A DNA stretch of 52,662 nucleotides from Nanobdellota archaeon (GCA_002688095.1 NZCA01000002.1:1-52662), one strand, 5' to 3'; positions 23,081 through 31,789 are shown, numbered from the stretch's first letter. Numbers and translations: made by a program. The notes: generated by a model from the sequence alone, not told the origin.

Positions 23081-24133
23081 TTAGAAGTCTTTTGACTTGG
23101 AATTTCTGAGTTTGATCTTATAATGTCTGCCTTGAATATTCATACTTTCTAGCTCTATTAAGTTGGCTTTTTCTAAAGTTTTTAGTTTTCTTTGGAAAGT
23201 CCTCTCACTCTTGTTGCCTTCCTTTTGATAAAGATTAAAAATTTCTTGAGTAGTTCTGTCTGGATTGGAGGAAATTATCTTGAATATCTTTTTTTCATCT
23301 ATATCAAGATTAAGTGGTTTATTAGAGGTTTCTAATTTAGCTAGGGCTTCTTCTATATGTTTTGAAGAGATTTGTTTTAGAGATTGAGATTCGGCTATTA
23401 AGCCAGATTCTCTTAAGAGAAATAAACCTTTCCTTATATCTGCGGATTCATAAGTCTTAGTTGTGACAATATTTAAATTATTATTAGGGAAGACTCCGAC
23501 ATGGAAGGCGAGTTCAATTCTATTCTTTAAAATTTTCTGGATTTCTATTTGAGAGTAGGGTTTGAATTCTAAATTGTCTGGAAGTAATCTGGATTTTAAT
23601 CTAGGGTCTAATTTGTAAATGAAATTTTTATCATTAGTAATTAAGATTAGGGTTTTTTTGTAGATATCTTCCATTAAAGAGTATAAAATTTCTAAGGAAT
23701 CAGCCTTGTCTATTTCATCCAAGATGAAGACCGTGGATTTTTGATTTATTTTTGATTTAATTATCTGAAATAATTCATCTGCGGATTTGTTTTGGATGAA
23801 TTTGTAGTCTAGTTGGGCACATAATTCTAAAATAATTTTATATTGAGTATTTTTTTTCCATAAATTGATGTAGAAAACTAGGATATCATCTGTGGTTTCT
23901 TCTAACTCTTCTTTAATCTTTATACAGGCTAAGGTTTTACCTATGCCGGGTGGACCGTAGATGATTAGATTTTTTCCATATCGGTTTTGGAATAAAGGTT
24001 TGATGCAAGTGACTATGTATTCGTTTTCAGATTCCCTAAATTGGATTTTTTTAGGAGTGAAGTTGGGATCTAGAGCGGTCTCATTCTTAAAAAGAGTTTC
24101 AGAATCTGATAAATATTTCTTGAATAAGGACAT
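23081..24133 (-). CDS. orc1/cdc6: Orc1/Cdc6 replication initiator
   Basis: The 350-residue AAA+ protein has Walker A 'IYGPPGIGKTLACIK', Walker B 'TVFILDEIDKAD', sensor 1 'LILITND' and an Arg-finger region. The C-terminal winged helix (about 270-345, 'NPDRTTQEIFNLYQKEGNKS') binds origin DNA. It marks the initiator locus. I could not identify a convincing origin-recognition repeat array in the flanks, though the origin may still be nearby. The start fits a TATA box (about 24160) ahead of the ATG. Confidence 0.93.
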   Translation of the reverse strand: MSLFKKYLSDSETLFKNETALDPNFTPKKIQFRESENEYIVTCIKPLFQNRYGKNLIIYGPPGIGKTLACIKIKEELEETTDDILVFYINLWKKNTQYKIILELCAQLDYKFIQNKSADELFQIIKSKINQKSTVFILDEIDKADSLEILYSLMEDIYKKTLILITNDKNFIYKLDPRLKSRLLPDNLEFKPYSQIEIQKILKNRIELAFHVGVFPNNNLNIVTTKTYESADIRKGLFLLRESGLIAESQSLKQISSKHIEEALAKLETSNKPLNLDIDEKKIFKIISSNPDRTTQEIFNLYQKEGNKSERTFQRKLKTLEKANLIELESMNIQGRHYKIKLRNSKSKDF

Positions 24134-24168
24134 GTTGGAGTATAAGACTTTGGAAGATATAAAGATTA

Positions 24169-24525
24169 TTATACTTCTTTCATACCTTCCTGGGTTAAAG
24201 CTACAAATCTGATTCCTACTCCTAGTTTGAGGACCGCAGATAAGAGAGCTGTGTGTTCTTTTCCGGTTCCGGATACTATATTTAGAGCTATTTCGGGATC
24301 TTTGATTTTGTCTTTGAGTTTTTCATGGATTTCTTTGGCTAACTCTTGGATGCCTTGGCTAGTGTTTATGATGATTAAATCGGTTTTGTCATCTTTGGTG
24401 AAGTTTTCTTTCCCAAATTCATTGGTAACTAAGAGGATATTGTCCCAAGGGTTTTCTTTAATTAACCTAGAGACATGACCCCAAGTTCCTTTTCCAGTAG
24501 ACAAACAAGCAATTAAAGTAGACAT
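24169..24525 (-). CDS. CARF/Csx1-like Rossmann-fold protein
   Basis: The 118-residue protein starts with a beta strand and 'CLSTGKGTWGHVS' and ends with 'IALNIVSGTGKEHTALLSAV', a helix and 'GIRFVALT'. This order matches CARF domains, where an (N)xxGGTK-type turn binds cyclic oligoadenylate. No nuclease domain is fused and there is no CRISPR locus in the window. It precedes orc1/cdc6 on the same strand. The CARF assignment is inference from motif order. Confidence 0.5.
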   Translation of the reverse strand: MSTLIACLSTGKGTWGHVSRLIKENPWDNILLVTNEFGKENFTKDDKTDLIIINTSQGIQELAKEIHEKLKDKIKDPEIALNIVSGTGKEHTALLSAVLKLGVGIRFVALTQEGMKEV

Positions 24526-24611
24526 ATTTGAAGTTTGAAAGAAGAGATATTTAAGTTTTATCGTAAAAAGATGAGCATAAATTTATATATAAAAAAGGTT
24601 TTAATTTTAGT

Positions 24612-24764
24612 ATGGGTGATATAGTCAAATTCATTAAGAATTTAGAGAAAGAATTCTTACAAGAGAATGTAGAGTTGTATAAATTGGATAGGATGGAGTT
24701 TTTAAGGAAAAGAGAAGCTTTTGTTTCTGAAAAAATGCTGGAACTGAAAAATGACGAAGAGTAA
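24612..24764 (+). CDS. 50-residue helical protein coupled to an HTH gene
   Basis: The ATG follows a TTTATATATAAAA promoter. The product is one long amphipathic helix, starting 'MGDIVKFIKNLEKEFLQENV' and ending acidic. It overlaps the next gene by 14 nt, so it is likely translated together with it and may be its partner or regulator. Family not recognised. Confidence 0.7.
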   Translation: MGDIVKFIKNLEKEFLQENVELYKLDRMEFLRKREAFVSEKMLELKNDEE

Positions 24765-25209
24765 TACCTCTAAAAGTATTCCTTTAGCGGAAATTACTTT
24801 GAGAAAATATGAGAAACCTTATGAAATGCCCTTAAGGGATTTAGTTAAAAAGATTTGTTTAAGTGTAGGTCTGTTGCAACCTGGAGATTCTAGAGATGTT
24901 ATTGTAGATGTTTTAGGAGTATTATTGAAAGAAGGGGAAGTGGCAGCTGAAAATGTTAAAGGTAAAGTAGTGGATTTTAGACAAAAACATAAATTGGGGA
25001 TGAAAGGAATAGCCGAGAGTAATATTAGAAGACAATTGAAAAGGTTGAAAGATTTATTCTTGGTGGAGAAGAATGGAAATAATTATAGAATTAGTGAAGG
25101 TGAGAAATTGGTTAAATTATTTGAAGAGAAGATTGAGCAATTTTATTTGAAAGGTATTGTGGATAGGGTTAAAGAGTATTTTGATCATTTAGATAATTTT
25201 AAGAAATAA
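24751..25209 (+). CDS. Winged-helix DNA-binding protein
   Basis: The 152-residue protein has a wHTH region (about 50-115, 'MKGIAESNIRRQLKRLKDLF' then 'VEKNGNNYRISEG') and a C-terminal helix that may dimerise ('FYLKGIVDRVKEYFDHLDN'). Similar two-gene units occur in DPANN genomes, but the target is unknown. Probably a transcription regulator. Confidence 0.72.
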   Translation: MTKSNTSKSIPLAEITLRKYEKPYEMPLRDLVKKICLSVGLLQPGDSRDVIVDVLGVLLKEGEVAAENVKGKVVDFRQKHKLGMKGIAESNIRRQLKRLKDLFLVEKNGNNYRISEGEKLVKLFEEKIEQFYLKGIVDRVKEYFDHLDNFKK

Positions 25210-25614
25210 TTATTCGTAATCTTCTCCTAATCTAATGTGTCGTATTACTTCTCTTGCTTGTTCTGGAGAATCATAAGGCGCGTGTTCTAAAGAATATTCT
25301 ATGACTGCAGCTTCAAGTATATCGGGTTTATGCCAACCTTGATGAAGGTTTGAAGGGGAAGTGTAGATTCTATCGGCATTTTGCAATCTTTGAACTAAAT
25401 CGTTTTCACATAAAATCTGGTCCAGATCTCCGTTGAAAGTCCAACCGCTTTCTTTAAATACATTAATTGATTTGTAAGGTAGACCTAATTCTCCAGTTCC
25501 AATCCAAAGTTTTTCTTTAAGCTTTTGAGGTATGAAAAGTGTGAAGAGGGGATGATTTTTAAACTTATCTTGCTTAAAGAAGGGATATGGTATATCAACC
25601 TGAAGAAGATAGTT
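25210..25614 (-). pseudogene. Protein-like open frame without a start codon
   Basis: From an in-frame TAA at 25615-25617 to the stop at 25210, 134 codons stay open and read like real protein ('KLWIGTGELGLPYKSINVFK', 'YTSPSNLHQGWHKPDILEAA', 'SPEQAREVIRHIRLGEDYE'). There is no ATG or GTG; the first TTG is at 25386 and would give 58 residues. Either the gene lost its 5' end to the HemK gene on the other strand, or it uses a rare start. Family not recognised. Confidence 0.5.
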
Positions 25615-26105
25615 TTATGTTGGAGAAGTGGGTTAAAGAGTTAGTTAAAGGGAAAGTGTTAGAGGTAGGGGTTGGAAGTGGGATATTAATGAAAGCAGCT
25701 CTTAAGAGTACTAAAAAAGTTTCGGGAGTGGATATTGATAAGGAAAATGTGGAATTTTGCAAGAAAAAAGGTTTGAACGTTAAGGAGAGTGATTTGTTTA
25801 GTAATGTTAATGGGAAGTTCGATTTTATAATTTTTAATCCCCCTTATTTACCTAGTGAAAAAGGGGAGAAAGATTATCGGGATTTAATTGGGGGGAAGAA
25901 AGGTTGGGAAATTATTGAAAGGTTCTTTAAAGATGTTAAGAAATATTTAGAAAAAGAAGGGAAAGTGTTGATTTTATTTAGTAGTTTAACAAATAAGAAA
26001 AAGGTGGATGGGATTATTAAAAGAAATAAGTTTGAGTTTGAATTGTTGGAAGAGAAGAGTATGTTTTTTGAAAGTTTGTATGTGTATTTGTGTCAGGCTA
26101 AATAA
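25587..26105 (+). CDS. HemK-family (PrmC/Mtq2-like) protein glutamine methyltransferase
   Basis: The 172-residue protein has SAM motif I 'VLEVGVGSGILMKAAL', acidic loop 'VSGVDIDKENVEF' and the catalytic 'NPPYLPSE'. It lacks the N-terminal domain of bacterial PrmC. This compact form matches archaeal/eukaryotic Mtq2 (HemK2), which methylates the GGQ glutamine of release factor aRF1. Confidence 0.88.
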   Translation: MVYQPEEDSFMLEKWVKELVKGKVLEVGVGSGILMKAALKSTKKVSGVDIDKENVEFCKKKGLNVKESDLFSNVNGKFDFIIFNPPYLPSEKGEKDYRDLIGGKKGWEIIERFFKDVKKYLEKEGKVLILFSSLTNKKKVDGIIKRNKFEFELLEEKSMFFESLYVYLCQAK

Positions 26106-26302
26106 TCTATTTCTAATCCAACCCCTTCGGGAAGATGAAGTCTTTCAGTTTGACGTTTAGGAATGTAATGGGATGTCTGATTATTTAAGGTGTCTTGGAT
26201 CTGTCTTCTGATTTGGCTGTTGATTAATCTTAATTCACTAACGCCATTTATTTCAGGGATTTCCCCATATGTTCTTCTGGTAGTTAAAATAATGGGATTC
26301 AT
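26093..26302 (-). CDS. Hypothetical 69-residue protein
   Basis: The protein starts 'MNPIILTTRRTYGEIPEING' and is basic with no membrane segment. It overlaps the HemK gene 3' end by 13 nt. Codon use looks coding and the ATG is preceded by a gap, but no family is recognised. It could be a small ribosome- or RNA-associated protein; that is a guess from charge only. Confidence 0.5.
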   Translation of the reverse strand: MNPIILTTRRTYGEIPEINGVSELRLINSQIRRQIQDTLNNQTSHYIPKRQTERLHLPEGVGLEIDYLA

Positions 26303-26415
26303 GATGATTTAGAGAGAAGTTAAAACTTTTATAGTTTGTTGTAGCGTTAACTTTATAAAGCTAGATTTTTAAATTAAAATTACCGTTAATACTACATGAT
26401 GTAGGAGGAAACTTA

Positions 26416-27225
26416 ATGAAGAAAGAAGATTTTTCACATGCACTGCAGAATTTAAGGAAGAGTTCTAAGAAAAGGAAGTTTAAACAAACTGTAGATTTAA
26501 TTGTCAATTTAGAAGAAGTAGATTCTAAATTTAATTTAGATACTTATGTACGTATGCCTCATGATACTGGGAAAGGGGTTAAGATTTGTGCTATTGTAGA
26601 TACGTTAGTTAAACAAGCAGAAGAATTGGTAGATAAGGTTGTGAATAAAGGAGAGTTGGGTAAATTAGATGCAAAGCAAGTGGCTCAAATGGCTAAAGAT
26701 TATGATATTTTTATTGCGGAAGCAAGTTTAATGGGTCAATTGGCTGCTGTTTTGGGTAGAACTTTGGGGCCTTTGGGGAAAATGCCAAATCCGAAAGCAG
26801 GCGGGGTTATTATGCCTGGAGGAGATTTGAAAGCAAGTGTGGATAAATTTAAAAGTAATTTAAGGTTAAAAAATAAAAGTGAAGCTATAGTTAAAGCAGT
26901 TCTGGGTAAAGAAGATTTTGAAGATGACAAACTTGCGGATAATGGGGTGGCAGTTTATGATGCAATTGTTCATGTTTTGCCTCATGCTGAGAGAAATGTG
27001 AAAGATATTCTGATTAAATTTACTATGAGTAAACCTGTTAGGATTGGCAAAAAAACTAAAGTTGAAGATGTTAAGAAAGAAGAAATCAAAGAAGAACCTG
27101 AAGAGGAAAAAAAACAATCAAAACCAAAAGAAAAAATAGAAGAGAAAAAGAATGAAGGAAAGAACCTTTCTTTAGAAAAGAAAGATTCAGCAAAGAAAGA
27201 TGAAAGAGAAAAAGGAACCGAGTAA
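26416..27225 (+). CDS. rpl1: Ribosomal protein uL1 with charged C-terminal extension
   Basis: Residues 1-215 are uL1, with 'LGRTLGPLGKMPNPKAGGVI' as the hallmark. It forms the L1 stalk and represses its own mRNA in many archaea. Residues about 216-269 are an added Lys/Glu-rich tail that contains an inserted palindromic repeat. A strong GTAGGAGGA Shine-Dalgarno precedes the ATG. Heads the uL1-uL10-P1 operon. Confidence 0.95.
   Translation: MKKEDFSHALQNLRKSSKKRKFKQTVDLIVNLEEVDSKFNLDTYVRMPHDTGKGVKICAIVDTLVKQAEELVDKVVNKGELGKLDAKQVAQMAKDYDIFIAEASLMGQLAAVLGRTLGPLGKMPNPKAGGVIMPGGDLKASVDKFKSNLRLKNKSEAIVKAVLGKEDFEDDKLADNGVAVYDAIVHVLPHAERNVKDILIKFTMSKPVRIGKKTKVEDVKKEEIKEEPEEEKKQSKPKEKIEEKKNEGKNLSLEKKDSAKKDEREKGTE
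27162..27198 (+). repeat. Dispersed palindromic repeat, copy 7 (inside uL1)
   Basis: Arms GAACCTTTCTTT and AAAGAAAGATTC pair at 11 of 12 positions around loop AGA, then CAGCAAAG. It is longer than the core by a compensated insertion in both arms and is read in frame as 'KNLSLEKKDSAKK'. Confidence 0.7.
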
Positions 27226-28135
27226 GGTTAAGTTAAAGGAAGTTGAACTTTTAAAGGGTTTAATTAGTAAATACAAGACCATTGGTTTGTTAGATATTAA
27301 TAATCTGCCCAGTCCTCAATTACAGATTGCAAGAAAGAAAATTGATGGAGAGATAAGAGTTACAAAAAAGAGATTATTAAGGGTTGTTCTAAAAGATATG
27401 GATAAAGGTTTGGAAAAATTAGAAGGGTGTCTGGATAATATTGTGCCTACTTTGATTTTAACTAATGATTCTTCATTTAAATTAGCCAAATTTTTAAGAC
27501 AAAATAAAAGTCAAGTGGCAGCTAAACCTGGACAAATTGCTCCAAAAGATTTGGTTGTGCCCGCGGGTCCAACTGCCTTACCACCTGGACCAATTATTGG
27601 GGAGTTAGGGGCGGCAGGAATTAAAGCTAGTGTAGAGGGTGGAAAAGTTACGGTTAAGGAAGATTCTGTTGTGGTTAAAGAAGGGGAAATGATTAAAGAT
27701 AATGTAGCAGATATTTTAGGGAAATTAGGAGTGAAACCAATGGAGATTGGTTTGAATTTAGTGGCTACGTTTGAGGATGGTTCCTTGTTTAAGAGAAATA
27801 TTTTAGAAGTGGATGATGGTGTTTATGTGGATAAATTAAAAGGAATTGCAAATGAAGCTATGAATTTGACAGTAAGTGTAGGTTACATAACTAAAGATAA
27901 TGTTCAATTAGTATTAAGAAAAGTTCAATCTGAAGTCTTAGCTTTGGATAAAATTGTAAATGCAGGTAGAGATAAACTTAAAAAGGATTTAGCAACTGGA
28001 GATAAAGAAGGGGAAGCTTTGACAAAAAAATTAGAAGAAAATAAACCTAAGAAAGAATCTAAACCTGAGGAAAAGAAAGAAAGTTCTGAGGAAAAACCTG
28101 AAGAATCAAAAAATAATGTTCAAGGAGGAAATTAA
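27200..28135 (+). CDS. rpl10: Ribosomal protein uL10 (P0)
   Basis: The 311-residue stalk protein overlaps the uL1 gene by 26 nt. The rRNA-binding N-domain includes '[17 protein letters not shown]', followed by '[20 protein letters not shown]' of the archaeal insertion domain, then spine helices that carry P1 dimers. The C-terminal tail is Lys/Glu-rich and lacks the usual archaeal 'FG' end motif. Confidence 0.94.
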   Translation: MKEKKEPSKVKLKEVELLKGLISKYKTIGLLDINNLPSPQLQIARKKIDGEIRVTKKRLLRVVLKDMDKGLEKLEGCLDNIVPTLILTNDSSFKLAKFLRQNKSQVAAKPGQIAPKDLVVPAGPTALPPGPIIGELGAAGIKASVEGGKVTVKEDSVVVKEGEMIKDNVADILGKLGVKPMEIGLNLVATFEDGSLFKRNILEVDDGVYVDKLKGIANEAMNLTVSVGYITKDNVQLVLRKVQSEVLALDKIVNAGRDKLKKDLATGDKEGEALTKKLEENKPKKESKPEEKKESSEEKPEESKNNVQGGN

Positions 28136-28137
28136 AA

Positions 28138-28443
28138 ATGGAAGAAGTATATGCCGCATTGTTATTACATAAAGCAGGCAAAGAAATTAATGAAGGAAAT
28201 GTGAAGAAAGTACTGGAAGCTACTGGTGTAAGTGTAGAGGAAACTAAAGTAAAAGCTTTGATTGCTTCATTAGATGGTGTAGATATTGAAGCTGCGATTA
28301 AAGAAGCTGCTGCTACGCCTGTTGCCGCTGCTCCAAGTGAAGGTGCTGTTGAAGGTGGAGAAAAGAAGGAAGAGAAAAAGCCTGAAGAAGAGAAGAAATC
28401 CACTGAAGAGGCTGCTGCTGGTTTAGGCCAGTTATTTGGATAG
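28138..28443 (+). CDS. rpl12: Ribosomal stalk protein P1 (aL12)
   Basis: The 101-residue protein has the P1 dimerisation N-domain ('[20 protein letters not shown]', '[18 protein letters not shown]'), an Ala/Glu/Lys hinge and the C-terminal '[10 protein letters not shown]' that binds translational GTPases. An AAGGAGG Shine-Dalgarno precedes the ATG 2 nt after the uL10 stop. Confidence 0.95.
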   Translation: MEEVYAALLLHKAGKEINEGNVKKVLEATGVSVEETKVKALIASLDGVDIEAAIKEAAATPVAAAPSEGAVEGGEKKEEKKPEEEKKSTEEAAAGLGQLFG

Positions 28444-28466
28444 ACGTAATTAACCAATGGTATTAA

Positions 28467-29342
28467 ATGACAAAAAGTAATGAAAGAAAGAATCTACAAG
28501 ATAAATTTGGAGTTTTACGTAGAGAATTGACTGAACTAAGGAAGAAATTAAATATCGTTGGTCCTGAAAAAGAGAAGTGGTTTAAGAGAAAAGAAGACCT
28601 CAAGAAAGAGGTCTCTTCTTTAATTAAAGAAGTTAAAGAGAAAAGGGAAAAGAAAGAGGAAATTAATTCTCGAGTTAAAAATTTGAAAGAGAAAAGAGAA
28701 ACTAAGAATAAAGAAGTAAAAGAGAAAATAGAGAAAGTCAAAACTTTAAAGGAAAATGTTCTGGGTTCTGAAAGAAGGTCAAGTCCGGGTGTGCTTAAGA
28801 AACAAATTGAAGATCTGGAATTAAAAATTGAGACAGAAGCCTTGAAATTTAGTGAAGAGAAAAAGTTAATGAAGAAAATTTCTAAATTAAGACAAGAATA
28901 TAAGAAAATTAAGGAAGATAAAGCGCTTTTAGATGAAAAATTTAAAGCCAATGAAGATATTAATATGGATAAGAAGATTGCTGAAGAGTTTCATAAACAA
29001 GTACAAGATATGGCCAAGAAAGGGAAGAAAGAATATAATTCTTATTTAGAACTTTCCCAGAAAATAAAAACTTTAAATTCAGAACAGGAAAAAGCTTTTG
29101 AGTGTTTTTTAAAATCTAAAAAGGGATTCAATAAAGTAAGTAAGAATTTGAAAAATAAATTAGGGGAAGTAAGTAAAATTAAGAAAAAATTGGATGAAGT
29201 TAATCAAGGTAAGAAAGAGAAAGAGAAGGAGAAGCAAGAGAAAGATTTAGAAGAGAAGAGTCAAAATGTGGAAGAGAAATTAAAGAAAGGTGAGAAGTTA
29301 ACTAATGAAGATCTGATTAAATTTCAAGGTAGTAAAGATTAA
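28467..29342 (+). CDS. Long coiled-coil protein
   Basis: The 291-residue protein is almost entirely coiled coil (residues 5-270) with Lys/Glu heptads. Similar proteins annotated as phosphoserine phosphatase-related or SMC-like coiled coils (COG1340) occur near ribosomal genes in archaea. No catalytic domain is visible. Starts 24 nt after P1, so probably the same operon. Confidence 0.75.
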   Translation: MTKSNERKNLQDKFGVLRRELTELRKKLNIVGPEKEKWFKRKEDLKKEVSSLIKEVKEKREKKEEINSRVKNLKEKRETKNKEVKEKIEKVKTLKENVLGSERRSSPGVLKKQIEDLELKIETEALKFSEEKKLMKKISKLRQEYKKIKEDKALLDEKFKANEDINMDKKIAEEFHKQVQDMAKKGKKEYNSYLELSQKIKTLNSEQEKAFECFLKSKKGFNKVSKNLKNKLGEVSKIKKKLDEVNQGKKEKEKEKQEKDLEEKSQNVEEKLKKGEKLTNEDLIKFQGSKD

Positions 29343-29367
29343 ATAGTCTTGGTTTTTCTGTTGGTTT

Positions 29368-29985
29368 ATGGGATTTTTGAATGGCCTAATGGAAAATATT
29401 TCTAGTGTGTTTTTACCACTAGGTTGGGTCGGATTATTTTTTTATGCTTTTAGTGAAGCGAGTTTTAATCCATTTCCAGTCGAGACTATTTTAATTCCTT
29501 TAATGTTGGCTTCTCCTCCTCAAGGGGCTTTGTTTTTCGCTTTGATTGCTACCTTGGGAAGTGTTTTGGGTGCTATTTTGGGATATTACATGGGTTATTT
29601 TGGTAAGGTAGCCATATTAGATAGATTTTTTTCTAAAAATAAAATAGGGAAAATACATAATTTATATAATAAATATGAATCTTGGGCAGTATTTATTGCT
29701 GGATTTACACCCATCCCGTTTAAATTAGTGACAATTTCTGGAGGAGCATTTTATATTAATTTTAAGAAGTTCATTATATTTTCTACTTTGAGTAGAGGTT
29801 TGAGATTTTTCTTAGAAGCTTTATTTGTAATCTATTTTGGTAAACAGGTTATTGAGTTTTTAGATAAGAACTTTGGTTTAATTACTATTGGGGTGGTAGG
29901 GGTTTTGATTATAGGGTATTGGATATTTAAAAAACGGAAAAAATTATTTAAGGAAAATAATAAAGACAGTAGATTTTTAGGTTAG
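29368..29985 (+). CDS. DedA/YqaA-family (SNARE-associated) membrane protein
   Basis: The 205-residue protein has the family pattern 'YAFSEASFNPFPVETILIPL', 'GSVLGAILGYYMGYFG' and 'FIAGFTPIPFKLVTISGGAF', with about five membrane segments. DedA relatives move lipids such as undecaprenyl phosphate. That fits the nearby polyisoprenoid genes (PAP2, dolichol-kinase-like). Confidence 0.88.
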   Translation: MGFLNGLMENISSVFLPLGWVGLFFYAFSEASFNPFPVETILIPLMLASPPQGALFFALIATLGSVLGAILGYYMGYFGKVAILDRFFSKNKIGKIHNLYNKYESWAVFIAGFTPIPFKLVTISGGAFYINFKKFIIFSTLSRGLRFFLEALFVIYFGKQVIEFLDKNFGLITIGVVGVLIIGYWIFKKRKKLFKENNKDSRFLG

Positions 29986-30145
29986 ATTTGAAATTAGAAA
30001 TTATCTCACTTGTTAAAGGATCGTTTGGTTTTGCCAATTTTTCATAATGATAAGGGTTATTTCCTGTATAACCCCAGACTTCTTTAAGACTTTTATTATC
30101 TGAAGATATTACTTCGTCTATGTTTTGAGCTTTTCTTATGGGCAT
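29948..30145 (-). CDS. Hypothetical 65-residue protein
   Basis: Starts 'MPIRKAQNIDEVISSDNKSL' 3 nt after the stop of the 30149 gene, so probably co-transcribed. Residues 20-50 ('VWGYTGNNPYHYEKLAKPND') look ordered. The last 12 residues overlap the DedA gene antisense. No family recognised. Confidence 0.45.
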   Translation of the reverse strand: MPIRKAQNIDEVISSDNKSLKEVWGYTGNNPYHYEKLAKPNDPLTSEIISNFKSNLKIYCLYYFP

Positions 30146-30148
30146 TTT

Positions 30149-30649
30149 TTAAATAGAACCGTCTTTTTGAAGTTCAGATACCAAGTTTCTAGTTGTATCT
30201 TCTGGGATGTTTTTTTCTGAAGCTTTTGTAATTATGTCTTGCATTTGGATGGGTTGACCAGGATTTTGGTTTCTTATAGATAGGATGATTTCTTTTATTT
30301 GGGTTTTATTATCTTGATTTGGAGTTTCTGGAGGGGAGGAAGGTTCTGAAGATAAATTATCCACTGTTCGATTTTCTTTTTCCTCTCCGTAATTGGACAT
30401 AGATAAAGAAGACATATCTACATCTGGTTGCGGGGTAAGGGTTTCAGGTTCAGTCGGGGTTTCCTGAGGAGTTTCAAAAGAATCTTGAGTGGATTCTTCG
30501 TTTTGAGTTTCAGGTTCACTTGGAGATTCATCTGGGATATGTTGTTCAGCATCAGGATCCTCTCTACGTTTAATAGCTTCTTCCAGAATTGCGACTGCAT
30601 GTCTGAGTTCTTCAATTTCTTCAATTTCCGTATCTACAGAGATTTTCAT
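30149..30649 (-). CDS. Helix - acidic linker - winged-helix protein
   Basis: I chose the ATG at 30649 (166 residues). A longer frame to 30724 adds a hydrophobic stretch that crosses a repeat and looks non-coding. The N-terminal helix ('DTEIEEIEELRHAVAILEEA', about 5-30) is followed by a disordered Pro/Glu/Ser/Thr linker (about 35-110) and a C-terminal wHTH-like domain ('IKEIILSIRNQNPGQPIQMQ', 'NLVSELQKDGSI'). Function unknown; the layout suggests a DNA- or RNA-associated adaptor. Confidence 0.65.
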   Translation of the reverse strand: MKISVDTEIEEIEELRHAVAILEEAIKRREDPDAEQHIPDESPSEPETQNEESTQDSFETPQETPTEPETLTPQPDVDMSSLSMSNYGEEKENRTVDNLSSEPSSPPETPNQDNKTQIKEIILSIRNQNPGQPIQMQDIITKASEKNIPEDTTRNLVSELQKDGSI

Positions 30650-30653
30650 ATTG

Positions 30654-30684
30654 ACCTTTTTAGTAAAAAGCTCATCCAAAAAGA
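30654..30684 (+). repeat. Dispersed palindromic repeat, weak copy 8
   Basis: CTTTTT and AAAAAG form a 6-bp stem around loop AGT, then CTCATCCAAAAAG, close to the CATCAAAA tail. It lies just upstream of the 30649 start codon. The weakest member of the family. Confidence 0.45.
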
Positions 30685-30707
30685 TAAGCTTGACCAAAAG
30701 AAGAAAT

Positions 30708-31229
30708 TCAATGTTTAAAAGCATTTATTTGCTTAAGTAAATATTTCAGATCAGAGTAAATAGGGGTGGATTTTATTTTATAGTATTTGGTTAAGAGGAT
30801 CCAGATTAAGGCAACCAAAATAGAACCAAATAAGATCCAAAAGATGTTATGGGTTTGTTGGAAGGTATTAAGTCCATATTTTTCTAAGATTCCAATTAAA
30901 ATTAAAATTCTGAGGAGATTAATAATAAAAAGAGCTAATGAAGCCAATAAGAAAATTTTAATCCGGATTAAGAACTTTATATCTTTAGTTAGAACAGTTA
31001 GAAGAAGTAAAAGGAAATAAGCTGAAATAGCAGCACAGGCAGGGGTAAATAGGATAGAATTGTTAAAAGTAATTAAGTAAGTGTCAATTAAAAAAACTTG
31101 AGAGTCAATGAGCCTATATATATAGTAAGAAAAGTTAAGAGTTAAAGGAAAGAAGAATTTGTTTAAGATATTATAAGATAGGATAAAAGGAGTTAATATT
31201 CTTAAGATTAAAGTGCTGTAATAGTCCAT
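30708..31229 (-). CDS. Archaeosortase/exosortase-family transpeptidase
   Basis: The 173-residue membrane protein has about six hydrophobic segments. It carries the catalytic Cys motif 'TPACAAISAYF', the Arg in 'IINLLRILILIG' and the His in 'QTHNIFW', the C-R-H set of the exosortase/archaeosortase superfamily. Such enzymes cleave C-terminal sorting signals of surface proteins and may attach lipid. The 665-residue surface protein at 32498 is the nearest candidate substrate. Confidence 0.82.
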   Translation of the reverse strand: MDYYSTLILRILTPFILSYNILNKFFFPLTLNFSYYIYRLIDSQVFLIDTYLITFNNSILFTPACAAISAYFLLLLLTVLTKDIKFLIRIKIFLLASLALFIINLLRILILIGILEKYGLNTFQQTHNIFWILFGSILVALIWILLTKYYKIKSTPIYSDLKYLLKQINAFKH

Positions 31230-31279
31230 TAGATTTTTGAACCAGTATTTATTTAAATAAGTGATGTTTAAGGAGGGCT

Positions 31280-31789
31280 ATGAAGCGAGAAGGTTGGTTT
31301 TTGGGATTTTTTTTATTAATGATTATTGGTTTCTTTTTTGACAAGAAAATTTTAGAAGTTGTAAATGGGTTAAAATCAAATATTTTGAATTTTTTTATGT
31401 TTAGCATTAGTACCTATCTTTTTTTGATTATTTTTATTTTGGTTTGTAGTTATTTATTATGGAATAAAAAGAAAGTGATTTATTTATGGGCAGGTATTGG
31501 TGCAAGTTATGTTCTTAGTTTTGCTTTGAAGTATTTAATCCAAAGACCAAGACCAGAAAATTTGGAATTCGGATTTCCAAGTAGTCATGCTACGATTTAT
31601 TTTTTTATATTTATATTTATGTCTGAAGAATTTGAAAAAGTTTCATCAAAATGGATTTTTTTAGGGTTAGCTTTATTAGTAAGCTTTTCCAGATTGTATT
31701 TAGGAAGGCATTATTTAAGCGATGTGATTGGGGGAGGTTTGTTGGGTGTTGGAGTATATTTTGGATATAAAAAATGGTTAAAGAATTAA
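31280..31789 (+). CDS. PAP2-family membrane phosphatase
   Basis: The 169-residue protein contains the acid-phosphatase signature: 'KYLIQRPRP', 'GFPSSHATIY' and 'SRLYLGRHYLSDVIGGG', within six membrane segments. It probably dephosphorylates a polyprenyl diphosphate or lipid phosphate. It overlaps the next gene by 16 nt. Confidence 0.9.
   Translation: MKREGWFLGFFLLMIIGFFFDKKILEVVNGLKSNILNFFMFSISTYLFLIIFILVCSYLLWNKKKVIYLWAGIGASYVLSFALKYLIQRPRPENLEFGFPSSHATIYFFIFIFMSEEFEKVSSKWIFLGLALLVSFSRLYLGRHYLSDVIGGGLLGVGVYFGYKKWLKN

Noticed and set aside
24169-24525. A CRISPR-Cas system, suggested by the CARF-like protein and the Cas4-like nuclease at 39262
   Set aside because: No direct-repeat array and no cas1, cas2 or effector gene is present, and the two genes are 15 kb apart.
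28580-28620. Hairpin GACCTC/GAGGTC as an extra member of the palindromic repeat family
   Set aside because: It shares neither loop nor tail with the family and lies in ordinary coiled-coil coding sequence.
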